Below are positions 8,601 through 18,569 of a stretch of 64,000 nucleotides of DNA, in pieces. Numbering within the stretch: the first letter of the stretch is position 1; every line of letters begins with the position of its first letter. Both the position numbers and the translations under genes were made by a program. The notes beneath the pieces are model-generated. The model saw only the letters and a list, made by a program, of their open reading frames with translations, ran no database searches and was not told the origin of the DNA. The stretch is from Bacteroidota bacterium (GTDB lineage Bacteria; Bacteroidota; Bacteroidia; Flavobacteriales; Weeksellaceae): contig JAEWOR010000054.1 in NCBI GenBank assembly GCA_023399595.1, forward strand, positions 124,001 to 188,000, in the 5' to 3' direction.

Positions 8601-10190
8601 CTATTTAAGCTTTCTTTTTGTATAGATTTCTTCAGCTTTTTGTACTGCTTTGTAAGAATCTACAACACCTCCAGAAACAGACATATCTTTCAATTTATCA
8701 GACTTATTTACCGTTTCTACAAGGATAGTTTTAATGTCTTTAGCTGTTAATTTTGGATAATGAGACCAAACTAAAGCTGCAACACCCGCAACTGCTGGAG
8801 AAGCCATTGAAGTTCCTTGTAAGAATTTATAAGTGGTTGTGCCAGGATATGTTGCGTAAATTTCAGTTCCAGGACCGAATACATCAACTACTTTTTTACC
8901 CCAGTTAGAGAATCTGGCTCTTAAATTATCTGCAAATCTTGTGTTAGCTCCTACTGTAATAGTTGTTGGACTATACTGCACGCCGTTGATTAACGTTTTT
9001 GGATATTTAATATTTACATCAACATCCATATTGTCGTTTCCAGCAGCTTTTACAATTAAAACGTTTTTAGATTCTGCATATTTGAAAGCATCTACAACAA
9101 TCTGACTGTTATCATCCACTGCTTTTCCAAAAGACATATTGATGATTTTTGCTCCATTGTTTACCGCATAACGAATACCGTTTGCAATATCATGATCTCT
9201 TTCGTCTCCTTCAGGAACCGCTCTAATACCCATGATTTTAACGTTGTTTCCTCCTCCTGTTCCCATCATTCCTTTGTCATTTCCCCATTCCGCTGCAATA
9301 ATACCCGCAACGTGAGTTCCGTGACCATCCGCTAAACCTTTTACATCGTTACTTCCGTAAACTTTCGTGAAGTCAATTCCTTCCTGGGGATTGAAAGATA
9401 AGTTGTAGTTGTATTTCATTGAGTTTTCAGAATTTTCTAATACCGCTGAAACTCTTTTAGTGTAAGTTGAAGTAATGTCTTCAATTTTTTTATTGGCCCA
9501 ATCTTTTTCTGGAACTTCTTTAAAAATGAATAAACCTTCTAAGGCCAATGGATCTTCAGATGTGAAATTATCTACTACAGATTTTGTAATAGTTTTTCCA
9601 GCTAAAGCTTTATCTAAAGCAGATAATCTGGGTGCAACATAAGAAAGACGAGCATTAGATATTTCCGTATTCATCTTAAATCTAGAGATAGAAGAAAAAT
9701 AATCTTTCTTTAAAGATAAATATCTTTTATAACCTTCAGGATCTTGAACTTTTGCAGCTTCGTTTCTCTCGAATTTCTTAGCATATTTCGCATACTGTCT
9801 TGTTAATTCTAAAGTGTCATCAGCATAAGATTTTCCATTTTTGTCTGTTGCAAAGTTCCATCCATGAATATCATCAATGTATCCATTTTTGTCATTGTCT
9901 TTGCCATCTTTTTTCTCTTTCGGATTTGTCCACATATTGTTTTTCAAATCCTCATGGAAATACTCTACTCCACTATCTAAAACTCCTACCACAATAGGAT
10001 TGGCTTTTCTTTTGTGTTGAGCTAAAAATTCTTTAGCTTTCATAGTGTTAACTCCATAAACTCCTGTCGTTTCAAAATCAGAATGCATCCAATTTTTTAA
10101 AAACGTTGAATCTACTTTTTCTGCCGCCTGTTGAGAAAAAGCCATGCTAGAAAAAACTAGCATTCCTAAAGAAAATAATACCTTTTTCAT
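8601..10190 (-). CDS. Secreted S8 family (subtilisin-like) serine protease
   Basis: Extracytoplasmic serine endopeptidase of 529 residues with a signal peptide (about 1-19, cleaved near AFSQQ). The catalytic triad is complete: Asp72 in VGVLDSGVEY, His290 in DGHGTHVAGI and Ser461 in GTSMASPAVAG, with the oxyanion Asn385 in AAGND. About 215 residues separate Asp and His; a compact subtilisin has about 30. The inserted stretch is Lys/Glu rich and mostly helical in character. No type 9 secretion C-terminal domain is visible (it ends IYTKRKLK), so the product is likely periplasmic or outer-membrane associated rather than secreted by that route. It is transcribed alone. Confidence 0.95.
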   Translation of the reverse strand: MKKVLFSLGMLVFSSMAFSQQAAEKVDSTFLKNWMHSDFETTGVYGVNTMKAKEFLAQHKRKANPIVVGVLDSGVEYFHEDLKNNMWTNPKEKKDGKDNDKNGYIDDIHGWNFATDKNGKSYADDTLELTRQYAKYAKKFERNEAAKVQDPEGYKRYLSLKKDYFSSISRFKMNTEISNARLSYVAPRLSALDKALAGKTITKSVVDNFTSEDPLALEGLFIFKEVPEKDWANKKIEDITSTYTKRVSAVLENSENSMKYNYNLSFNPQEGIDFTKVYGSNDVKGLADGHGTHVAGIIAAEWGNDKGMMGTGGGNNVKIMGIRAVPEGDERDHDIANGIRYAVNNGAKIINMSFGKAVDDNSQIVVDAFKYAESKNVLIVKAAGNDNMDVDVNIKYPKTLINGVQYSPTTITVGANTRFADNLRARFSNWGKKVVDVFGPGTEIYATYPGTTTYKFLQGTSMASPAVAGVAALVWSHYPKLTAKDIKTILVETVNKSDKLKDMSVSGGVVDSYKAVQKAEEIYTKRKLK

Positions 10191-10427
10191 GTTATAATAC
10201 CTTTCAATAAATAGTCATTCTTTTGACTCAATTGTTACAAATAATTTAATTTTTTTTTACAAAATCACCCTATATAAAATTGGAGAGGTTTCGTTTTTCC
10301 TCAAAATAGATGCCACTTAATCTCTTTATTTAAAAGATGAAGTGAAAAATAATAAGTTTCAAAGGTAAGGCTTTGAAAATCTGTAAAAAAACTTTGGTTA
10401 AAATTTGTTGAGCTCTCAAGTGGAGTT

Positions 10428-10476
10428 TTCATAAAAAGGCTTCGGCTCGCGAAGCGAGCCGAAGCCTTTTTATGAA
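10428..10476. terminator. Perfect 23-bp hairpin (hairpin B)
   Basis: The arm at 10428-10450 pairs perfectly with 10454-10476 around a GAA loop; the core is GGCTTCGGCTCGC. It lies 13 bases after the stop of the endonuclease-like gene (minus strand) and acts as its terminator. The next minus-strand gene starts only at 10190, so it also insulates that gene. Confidence 0.85.
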
Positions 10477-10488
10477 ATAATTTTAAAA

Positions 10489-11691
10489 TTATTTTCCTGA
10501 AGAAAATTCTTTTTGTAAAACGGTAACTGCAGGGAAGTGATCGCTATAACCACCTGTGAAAACATCGCCATTCCAAGATCTCAAAGGATAGCCTTTGTAT
10601 TGTCCGGAAGGATTAATTAAATAAGAGGGTGCAAAAATCTCTGTTTTAAATACTGTATAAGTAGGAGTTAGTTTTTCTGGAGAATATACATTTTTTGAAA
10701 CGATAATCTGATCAAAAAGGTTGGGCGCATCTCTATACGCCAAAGAAGCTACTCCCGCTTTGTATAATTTATACATTAAATTATAATACGGTTTTTTGTC
10801 GGATAAATCTGATGGACTTTCCACGGCTCCTAAAACTTTCTTTAAGCTCGGACTTACAGGATCATCATTAAAGTCACCCATAGCAAAAAGCTTTATTCCT
10901 GGATTTTCAGCATATACTTTATCCATTTCTGTTTTCAAAACACTAGCGGCAGCATTTCTTTTCGGCAACGAAGCGGCTTCTCCACCACTTCTTGAAGGCC
11001 AGTGGTTCATAAATACTGCAATTTTTTCTCCATCCAAATATCCTAAAACTACAAGTATGTCTCTTGTATAGGACCTTCTGCCATCATCATTAAAGAGTTT
11101 AATTTCTTTTTTATAAGTATTAATTACACTAAATCTTTTCTTTTGGTAAATTAAAGCAACATCAATCCCTCGTGCGTCATAAGAGTTGTAATGAACAATT
11201 CCGTAATCATCTTTTGCAAGAAGCGGTTGTTTGATAAGATCTTGAATAACATTACGGTTTTCAACTTCTAATAAACCTACAATTGCTGGGTTGGTGTTGG
11301 TGTATTGTCTTCCCAATTCAGAAATAACTTTAGCTAGATTTCCTAGTTTTTGGTTGTAAGATTTAGTATTCCATCTTTTTGGACTGTTCGCCGTGAAATC
11401 ATCTGCTAGAATTTGGTTTCTCACTACTTTTTTTCCAATTAAAAGCTCATCACTCCATTGTCCTTTATAATCTTCAGTTATGGGTAGGAGTTTTATAGAA
11501 TCTAATGGAACGCTTCTGTGGAACGCAGGATTGTGAATGTCTTTTGTGCCATCTATATAATCTGCAGAGGGTATCGTATCCCAAAGGTTTTCCACATTTA
11601 AAAAGGCAATAGTTGCTCTTTTAACTTGTTTTTTTTGTCCAAACGAAAACAAAAAACAAAATATAAATGTAAAGAATAATAATTTTTTCAT
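10489..11691 (-). CDS. Secreted endonuclease/exonuclease/phosphatase (EEP) fold protein
   Basis: A 400-residue protein with a signal peptide (about 1-18, MKKLLFFTFIF...SFGQ). It has the EEP hallmarks: FLNVENLWD near residue 30 (metal-binding Asn/Glu), VGLLEVENR near 140 (catalytic Glu), NHWPSR near 229, MGDFNDDP near 270, and SDHFPAVTVL at the C-terminus (Asp-His pair). EEP proteins cleave phosphodiester bonds in DNA, RNA, lipids or inositol phosphates; the substrate is not determined by sequence, though the NHWPSR and GDFND pattern is that of secreted nuclease-like members. It is divergent from a TonB receptor and DUF5689 lipoprotein, suggesting release and uptake of nucleic-acid or phosphate compounds. 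Confidence 0.85.
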   Translation of the reverse strand: MKKLLFFTFIFCFLFSFGQKKQVKRATIAFLNVENLWDTIPSADYIDGTKDIHNPAFHRSVPLDSIKLLPITEDYKGQWSDELLIGKKVVRNQILADDFTANSPKRWNTKSYNQKLGNLAKVISELGRQYTNTNPAIVGLLEVENRNVIQDLIKQPLLAKDDYGIVHYNSYDARGIDVALIYQKKRFSVINTYKKEIKLFNDDGRRSYTRDILVVLGYLDGEKIAVFMNHWPSRSGGEAASLPKRNAAASVLKTEMDKVYAENPGIKLFAMGDFNDDPVSPSLKKVLGAVESPSDLSDKKPYYNLMYKLYKAGVASLAYRDAPNLFDQIIVSKNVYSPEKLTPTYTVFKTEIFAPSYLINPSGQYKGYPLRSWNGDVFTGGYSDHFPAVTVLQKEFSSGK

Positions 11692-11927
11692 AAGTAGAAA
11701 TTTGAGCGGATAAAATTATAAAAAATAAACCGAAGTATAATGTTTTTTTAGAATGAACAATTTGTAATATATTAGGATAATGAAACGTTCTTAATCATTA
11801 TTTTTTGAAATATTAAGAAATATTAATCATGTTTTTCATTAAAAATGACAAACTTATAAAAAATAGACTTAAATTTGTTGCCCCTTTTGTTAAGTATATT
11901 TTATTTAAAGGGTAAAATAAATGTATT

Positions 11928-14718
11928 ATGATAAAAAAACTATCTTTAATTTCTTTGTTTACACTCTTGCCAGCGTCATTTTATTTTGCACAAACAACAG
12001 TGTATGCTTATGTAAAAGACCAAACTGGGAAGCCCGTTGAAAATGCAGATGTAGATTTGTTGTCTTCAGACAATGATGTGGTCTCAGACAAAATTGGATA
12101 CTTTCAATTTGTGGATATGTTGCCTGGTCATTATGTAATTACTGTAACAAGACCAAATTTTGAACAAAAAATTCTTGAATTTGATGTTGTAACAGGAGAA
12201 AAAAGAAAAGATTTGGGAATTGTTAGTCTTATTCCAACTTCCAACGAAGGTATAATGATAATTGACGATTCTGCTGGTGATAATGATGAAAGCGGTTCTT
12301 CAATGCAGCCAACAGTTGGTTTACTCGGTTCAGGAAGAGATGTTTTCCAAAGTGTTTCTGCTTTTGAATTAGGAGCATATTGGTTTAGACCAAGAGGAGT
12401 TGAAAATCGTTATGAAGATGTACTTTTTAATGGTGTTCCAATGTCTAAAAATGATGATGGAAAAGTGGACTTCAGTAATTGGGGGTGGATTGAATGATGT
12501 TACTAGATATCCTTACGAAAGTGTAGATAATTTAACTCCTTCAGAATATACTTTTGGAAATTTAGGAGGTGTTGTTTATTATAATACAAGAGCTTCTAGC
12601 TATAGAAAACAAACTTCTTTAGCATATTCTTTTACCAATAGAAGTTACAACCATAGATTAATGGCTACTCATTCAACTGGGTTGAGCAAGAATGGATGGG
12701 CGTTTACAGTTTCTGGAAGTAGAAGATGGGCAGAAGAAGGTATTATTGATGGTACTTTACAAGACTCTTACGCATATTTTGCAGCTGTTGAAAAACAATT
12801 TAGTAGTCGCCACGCTATAAACCTTACTGCTTTTGGTTCGCCAACGTATAGAGGAACCAATGCTCCAAATACTCAAGAGGTTTATGATATTATGGGTAAA
12901 AACTATAACTCATATTGGGGATGGCAAGATGGAGAAAAAAGAAATTCAAGAATTAGAAAGACTTTTGAACCAATGTTCATGCTAACAGATTATTTGAAAA
13001 TTGGAAATAATAGCAATTGGACAAATACTATTTCATATCAAATTGGTAAAGATTCTAGAAGTCGTTTAGATTGGTTCCATGCTAAGGATCCTAACCCAAC
13101 TTATTACAGAAATTTACCAGGATATGCTGTGCAGCATATTAATTCTGATGGAGGTGTAGAAATTACTGCAGCCGAGCAAGCAATTTATAACGCAGGTGTT
13201 GAAGAATGGAGAAATAATGACAATGTTAGTCAGATAGATTGGACAAGCCTTTACAGTGCAAACAAGCAAAGGATGAACATGAATGGTGTAGACGAAGGAG
13301 CGGCTTACACTTTGGTTAATGATGTAAATAAAGATAAAACTTTAAACTTCGTTTCTCATTTTGATACAAAACTTGCAAGTAACTGGAAACTCAATATCAA
13401 CTTTAATTATCAGAATTTAGTTTCAGATAATTTTAGAGAAATTAAAGATTTATTAGGAGCCAATTATGCAAATGACTTGAACGCTTTTATGTTCAACGCT
13501 CCGAATGATATGGATAATCAAGGAAGAAGATTGCATGTAGGTGACCGTACGCAATATTCTTATGATTTACTGAGAAACCAATTTGCTTTAAATGTTTCAA
13601 CAGAAGTTGATTTTGCAAAATGGAATATCGTAGGTTCTGTATTTTCTTCATACTCAGAGTCTCAAAGAGATGGACATTTTAGACATTCAAGATTCCAATC
13701 TAAAGGGAAAAGTGGAGTGTTTGATTCTTTTGATGCGGGTGTTAAAGGTAAAATCACCTATAAAATCAATGGTAAAAACTTTATCGTTTATAACGGAGGA
13801 TTCTTTAGTTTAGCGCCAACTTTGAACGAGATTTTTATTAGCCCTAGAGTAACGAATATGATTACTCCAAGTGTTCAAAATCAAATGGTAAGCTCAAATG
13901 ATTTAACATACATCATGAGAGGTCAAATTTTGAAATTGAGAATTGGAGGTTACTATACTACTATTAACAACGCTACAGAAATTTCAAGATACTTTGCAGA
14001 TATTACCGATGGAAATGGCAATAGCGGAAATGCTTTAGTTGCTGAAGTATTAAGTGGTATAGATAAAACGTATAAAGGAATTGAAGTAGGAGCTGAAGTA
14101 AAAATTACCCCTACTTTATCTGCAAATGCTGTAGCAAGTATTGGTGATTATAAGGTAACCAACAATCCTAAAGTTGCAACATTTGACGACAATTTTGGAT
14201 ACAGAGATTCAGATTTCTGGGGGAAAACAAGTTTGAAAGATTATAAAATTGCTGGAACCCCACAAAAAGCATATTCTTTCGGATTGAGATATAACTCACC
14301 TAAATATTGGTGGATTGGTGCTTCTGCAAATTATTTGCAAGATCAGTTCCTAGATTTCTCTGCACTGAACAAAACGGAAAGAATGTACATGAATCCTTCT
14401 TCAGGAGACCCTTATTCAGGAGCAACTCCAGAGGAGATAGTAAGAATTACAGCTCAAAGAAAATTCGATAACGAGTTCATGTTAAACGCTAATGTAGGTA
14501 AGTCTTTCTTAATTGGTAAATACAGAATGGGTATTAGTGTTAGTGTAAACAATATCCTTAATAATAGAGATTACGTAACAGGAGGTTTCGAGCAAGGAAG
14601 AAATGTTAACTTTACAGAAGCATTTCAAGATTCGCAAAGACAGAACCCTTATTTTTCTCCAAAATTATGGTATGATAAGGGAAGAACGTTCTTCACAAAT
14701 ATCTATTTAAGATTCTAA
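11928..14718 (+). pseudogene. TonB-dependent outer-membrane receptor interrupted by a frameshift
   Basis: Signal peptide (about 1-21), carboxypeptidase-like regulatory beta-sandwich (about 25-105), plug domain, then a 22-strand-type barrel ending in the expected aromatic terminus (YLRF). Frame 1 stops at 12497; the rest continues in another frame to 14718. The plug reads VPMSKNDDGKVDFSNWG, and removing one G from the GGGGG run at 12481-12485 restores NWGGLNDVTRYP and a single protein of about 929 residues. Everything downstream is well preserved, so the event is recent, or a base-calling error in a homopolymer. It pairs with the DUF5689 lipoprotein gene 17 bases downstream. Substrate unknown. 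Confidence 0.88.
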
Positions 14719-14735
14719 TTTCTAAAAACAATCCA

Positions 14736-16790
14736 ATGAAAAAATATAATTCATTTTTTAATTTTCTTTTTATCATTTTCGCAGCATTAGTTGTTGTAGG
14801 CTGTGTACATGATGATGAATATGCTGATCCCAACCTCAATGGTTACCAATGTAAAAGCGCTTCAGACTTCGAAAACGGAGCTAATGGCTATACAAAATGG
14901 ACTTTAGGTGATATTAAGGGAAAACCTCAAAATGTAGTATTTACCGATAAAGCATATATTGAAGGTTACGTTTCTTCAAGTGACGAAAGTGGTAATATTT
15001 ATAAAACCATTTACATTCAAGATGATCCTGTTAACCCTACACACGGATTTACTCTTAGTGTAGACGCAATAAGTACTTATACAAAATACCCTCAAGGTGC
15101 TAAAGTATATATTGATGTGGAAGGTCTTGCTTTAGGAACTTATGGAGGTTTAAAACAACTAGGTGCTATGAGTAATGGTGTTTTTGGAAGAATACCAGAA
15201 AAAGAGATGGCTAAACATATTTTTAGGTCTTGTACTGAGTATGCGGTAATTGTTCCAAAAGTAATGACACTTGCAGATATGTCATCGAATGATGATTTGT
15301 TGGGAGCTTTATTAAAAATTGAAAATGCAGAATTTGATACAAGAGCTTTATGCAACGTATTTGCTCCAGATGGTGTAAGTGTTGACAGACAAATTAACGA
15401 CCCAACAATGTCTGCTACTTCAAGAGTTGTTAGAAATAGTGGTTTTGCATCTTTTGCTAATCAAATGATTCCTGCCGGGAAAGGAGATTTTGTAGGGGTT
15501 TTCAGTAAGTTTAATTCAACTTATCAAATGTACATCAATAAGATTTCTGATCTTAATATGGTGAATTTTCCTAGAAAAGATGGGTTAACGGCGAATCCTT
15601 GTTCTATAGATATTACTTCGCTTCAACCTAAAACAGTCGCAGAAGTAAAACAAATGTTTTCTGGATCATTAACGCAGATTAACGGTAACTATGTCTTAAA
15701 AGCTAAAGTAACTGCTAATGATGAGGCTGGAAACCTATTTAAATATTTTTATGTAGAAGATGCTACTGGAGGAATCCGCGTAAATATTGATAAATCAGAT
15801 CTTTTCAGAGATGAAAGATTTAAAGTTGGGAAAGAAGTTTATATTAAGCTTGATCAATTACATGTGGGTAACGTTAATGGTGAACTTCAGTTAGGACAGC
15901 CTTTGAATGGAAGTGTTGGGCGTATTAATGAAGCGGATATTTATAAGCATTTCTTCGATTCAAACTTACCTGCTACAGCGGTTATTCCTACTGAGAGAAC
16001 TATTTCTCAACTTACAAACGATGACGTTGGTAAATGGATTAAAATTAAAGATTTGCAGTTTGCAAGTACGGATATAGGTTTAAGATTTGCTGACGGAGGT
16101 ACTACCAACAGAACTTTATTAGATTGTAATGGAAACGAAATTTTATTAAGAACAAGTAGCTATGCAGATTTTGCTAAAGAAAAACTAGATACTGGTAAAG
16201 GTGATGTTTATGCTATTTTAAGCGTTTTCAACGGAACTTATCAGCTTTGGATTCCTAAACAAATTAACGCAGATTTAGACAATCCAAGATGTGATGGAAG
16301 TATTCTCAATAAACAAATTGTTTTTGCAGATTATATTGATAATTTAAATAATTGGACTCCTGTAAGTGTTGTTGGTACTCAAGCTTGGACATTGCAAAGT
16401 TCAAATGGTAACGGATCTCCTTCTGTAGGAATGAACGGTTTCGCTGGAGGTAATAATGCGAATGAAGATTGGTTGGTTTCTAAGCCTATTAGTTTAGCAA
16501 ATGCTGTTAATCCAGAATTGTTATTTGAAACGGATGTTCGTTTTACTGGTGGTGCTCCTTTGCAGGTGATGTTAACTACCAATTATACAGGAAATCCAGC
16601 TACAACTACATGGACAACGCTTTCTGCAGCTTTTGATACCAATACAGGTAACAATACTTGGACGACTTCAGGTTTTGTTAATCTTAGTGCTTATCAAGGT
16701 CAGAATGTTGTTGTTGCGTTCAAATATACTTCTACAACAACTGGTTCAAACTTTTGGTTAGTAGATAACGTAAGAATTGTTGCCAATTAA
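14736..16790 (+). CDS. DUF5689 lipoprotein with C-terminal choice-of-anchor J-type domain
   Basis: A 684-residue surface or outer-membrane lipoprotein: the signal ends in the lipobox VVVGC with Cys23. Two related DUF5689-type OB-like modules follow (about 40-280 and 290-500), each with an IYIQD/FYVED strand and ending in FSKFNSTYQMYI/LSVFNGTYQLWI. The C-terminal 150 residues (NEDWLVSKPISL ... SNFWLVDNVRIV) form a jelly-roll of the choice-of-anchor J type. It starts 17 bases after the TonB receptor, so it is likely the receptor's surface partner. Family members often neighbour secreted EEP nucleases, as here; the actual ligand is unknown. Confidence 0.88.
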   Translation: MKKYNSFFNFLFIIFAALVVVGCVHDDEYADPNLNGYQCKSASDFENGANGYTKWTLGDIKGKPQNVVFTDKAYIEGYVSSSDESGNIYKTIYIQDDPVNPTHGFTLSVDAISTYTKYPQGAKVYIDVEGLALGTYGGLKQLGAMSNGVFGRIPEKEMAKHIFRSCTEYAVIVPKVMTLADMSSNDDLLGALLKIENAEFDTRALCNVFAPDGVSVDRQINDPTMSATSRVVRNSGFASFANQMIPAGKGDFVGVFSKFNSTYQMYINKISDLNMVNFPRKDGLTANPCSIDITSLQPKTVAEVKQMFSGSLTQINGNYVLKAKVTANDEAGNLFKYFYVEDATGGIRVNIDKSDLFRDERFKVGKEVYIKLDQLHVGNVNGELQLGQPLNGSVGRINEADIYKHFFDSNLPATAVIPTERTISQLTNDDVGKWIKIKDLQFASTDIGLRFADGGTTNRTLLDCNGNEILLRTSSYADFAKEKLDTGKGDVYAILSVFNGTYQLWIPKQINADLDNPRCDGSILNKQIVFADYIDNLNNWTPVSVVGTQAWTLQSSNGNGSPSVGMNGFAGGNNANEDWLVSKPISLANAVNPELLFETDVRFTGGAPLQVMLTTNYTGNPATTTWTTLSAAFDTNTGNNTWTTSGFVNLSAYQGQNVVVAFKYTSTTTGSNFWLVDNVRIVAN

Positions 16791-16810
16791 TTTTTGAAAC
16801 ATATCAATAT

Positions 16811-16841
16811 AAAACGACAATCTTAGGGTTGTCGTTTTTTT
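16811..16841 (+). terminator. Terminator of the DUF5689 gene
   Basis: AAAACGACAA / TTGTCGTTTT stem with a short loop followed by a T run, 20 bases after the stop. Confidence 0.85.
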
Positions 16842-16892
16842 ATTAACAAATTTTTTCTTGTTGTAAACTGCATCAAAACAGATTTTTGTAAG

Positions 16893-16915
16893 TAATCCAC
16901 AACGAATGTGGATTA
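16893..16915. promoter_or_regulatory. Inverted repeat upstream of dnaB, possible operator
   Basis: TAATCCAC and GTGGATTA are perfect 8-base arms separated by 7 bases, centred about 52 bases upstream of the dnaB start. There is no T run, so it is not a terminator. The geometry suits a dimeric DNA-binding protein, but no regulator is identified. Confidence 0.4.
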
Positions 16916-16943
16916 GATTTTTCGCTTTCCCTCTTAAAAGTTT

Positions 16944-16951
16944 TATCTTTG
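16944..16951 (+). promoter_or_regulatory. -7 promoter element of dnaB
   Basis: TATCTTTG ends 4 bases before the dnaB ATG. With the usual start 4-7 bases after this element, the mRNA should begin at or next to the A of the ATG (leaderless). The -33 region is weak (TTTC near 16920). Confidence 0.55.
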
Positions 16952-16955
16952 TGCA

Positions 16956-18551
16956 ATGGCTCAGAAAGAAACTTTATCCTCACTAACACACGGGAATTTT
17001 GCAAAGGAACTTTCTATTGCAGATGGTAAATTACCTCCTAACGCAATAGATTTTGAAAGACTTGTTATTGGTACTTTCCTTATAGATAAAAAGGGATTAG
17101 ACTATTCTATTGACTTGCTTACTCCTGAAGTATTTTATGACCCTAGACACCAAACCATTTTTTCAACTATCCTTAAACTCTACGAAGGAAACCATCCTGT
17201 AGATTTAATGACCATTATTAATGAACTCCGCAAAGAAGAAAAGTTAAGTCTTGCAGGTGGAGATCATTATATTATTAATCTAACAATGGGGGTGAGTTCA
17301 TCTGCTCACATAGAATACCATGTGCGTGTTATCCTAGAGAAGTTTATTCTTAGAAGACTTATTGAAGTTTCTGCTAAGGTAATTGATAGTTCTTACAAAG
17401 AATCCACAGATGTTTTTGAGTTGTTAGACAAAGCAGAACAGTCTTTCTTTGATATCACCAACGGAACCATTAAAAAAGGTTTTGATACTGCAAATACACT
17501 TGTAAAACAAGCTATTGAAACTATTAAAAGTTTAAAAGATAAAGAAGGTCTTTCTGGTGTTCCTTCTGGTTTTTCAGATTTGGATAAAGAAACTGGTGGT
17601 TGGCAAAATTCAGATTTAATTATTATTGCAGCTCGTCCCGCAATGGGTAAAACAGCATTCTTGCTTTCTATGGCAAGAAATATCGCTGTTCAACATAAAA
17701 TTCCAATGGCACTTTTCTCATTAGAGATGGCATCTGTACAGTTGATTACAAGGATGATTGCTTCAGAAACGGGTATTTCTTCCGAAAAATTAAGAAAAGG
17801 AACCATGAGCGATGAAGAATGGCAAAGACTATTCTCTAACGTTTCTGAATTGGAAAATGCCCCTCTTTTTATAGACGAAACTCCTTCTCTTTCTATATTC
17901 GACTTTAGAGCAAAATGTAGAAGATTGGTAATGCAACATGGTGTAAGAATTATCATGGTGGATTATTTACAGTTGATGACAGCGAGTGGTGGCGGAAAAG
18001 GCGGCGGAAACCGTGAACAGGAAATTGCTATGATTTCCCGATCTTTAAAAGCAATTGCAAAAGAATTAAATGTTCCTGTAATTGCACTTTCTCAGTTATC
18101 GCGTAGTGTGGAAACCCGTCCAGGAAAACGTCCTCAGCTTTCCGACCTTAGGGAATCTGGAGCTATTGAGCAGGATGCGGATATCGTATCATTTATTTTC
18201 CGTCCTGAATATTATAAAATTGATGTTTGGGATAATGATGAACCCGGAAATGAAACGTCCACAGAAAACCAAGCGGAACTTATTATTGCAAAACACAGAA
18301 ATGGTGCTACAGCGGATGTAAGACTTTCTTTCTTTAAAAATATTGCGAAATTTGCAGATTTAGATCCTTTCGCAGGAAGTTATGGTGGTTACGAGCATTC
18401 TAATTTTGGACAGAAAGATGAGCCTGGAGGTTTTGAAAGAATTACAGCAACCATTCAACCAGGAGCTGCTTTTGATCTTCCAGATAACAAAAATCTGAGC
18501 GGTTCTTCCATGAATGATTTTGATGACGATGACGACGGAATGCCTTTCTAA
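16956..18551 (+). CDS. dnaB: Replicative DNA helicase DnaB
   Basis: Hexameric 5'-3' helicase at the replication fork. The 531 residues comprise the N-terminal DnaG-interaction domain (about 25-130), a linker, and the RecA-like core with Walker A ARPAMGKTAF (about 226-235), Walker B IIMVDYLQLM, and the QLSRSVETRPGKRPQLSDLR region. No intein is present, although DnaB is a frequent intein site. The C-terminal tail after about 480 is an acidic Asp-rich extension (DFDDDDDGMPF), similar to SSB-style tails. rnhA follows 18 bases downstream. Confidence 0.97.
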   Translation: MAQKETLSSLTHGNFAKELSIADGKLPPNAIDFERLVIGTFLIDKKGLDYSIDLLTPEVFYDPRHQTIFSTILKLYEGNHPVDLMTIINELRKEEKLSLAGGDHYIINLTMGVSSSAHIEYHVRVILEKFILRRLIEVSAKVIDSSYKESTDVFELLDKAEQSFFDITNGTIKKGFDTANTLVKQAIETIKSLKDKEGLSGVPSGFSDLDKETGGWQNSDLIIIAARPAMGKTAFLLSMARNIAVQHKIPMALFSLEMASVQLITRMIASETGISSEKLRKGTMSDEEWQRLFSNVSELENAPLFIDETPSLSIFDFRAKCRRLVMQHGVRIIMVDYLQLMTASGGGKGGGNREQEIAMISRSLKAIAKELNVPVIALSQLSRSVETRPGKRPQLSDLRESGAIEQDADIVSFIFRPEYYKIDVWDNDEPGNETSTENQAELIIAKHRNGATADVRLSFFKNIAKFADLDPFAGSYGGYEHSNFGQKDEPGGFERITATIQPGAAFDLPDNKNLSGSSMNDFDDDDDGMPF

Positions 18552-18569
18552 TAATCCCAATTTTTAGTT

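Noticed and set aside
12400..12500. Programmed ribosomal frameshifting in the TonB receptor
   Set aside because: The G run lacks the usual slippery heptamer with a stimulatory structure, and TonB receptors are not known to use it. A length change of the run is simpler.
16893..16915. Terminator upstream of dnaB
   Set aside because: The inverted repeat is not followed by a T run, and a proper terminator for the upstream gene already exists at 16811-16841.
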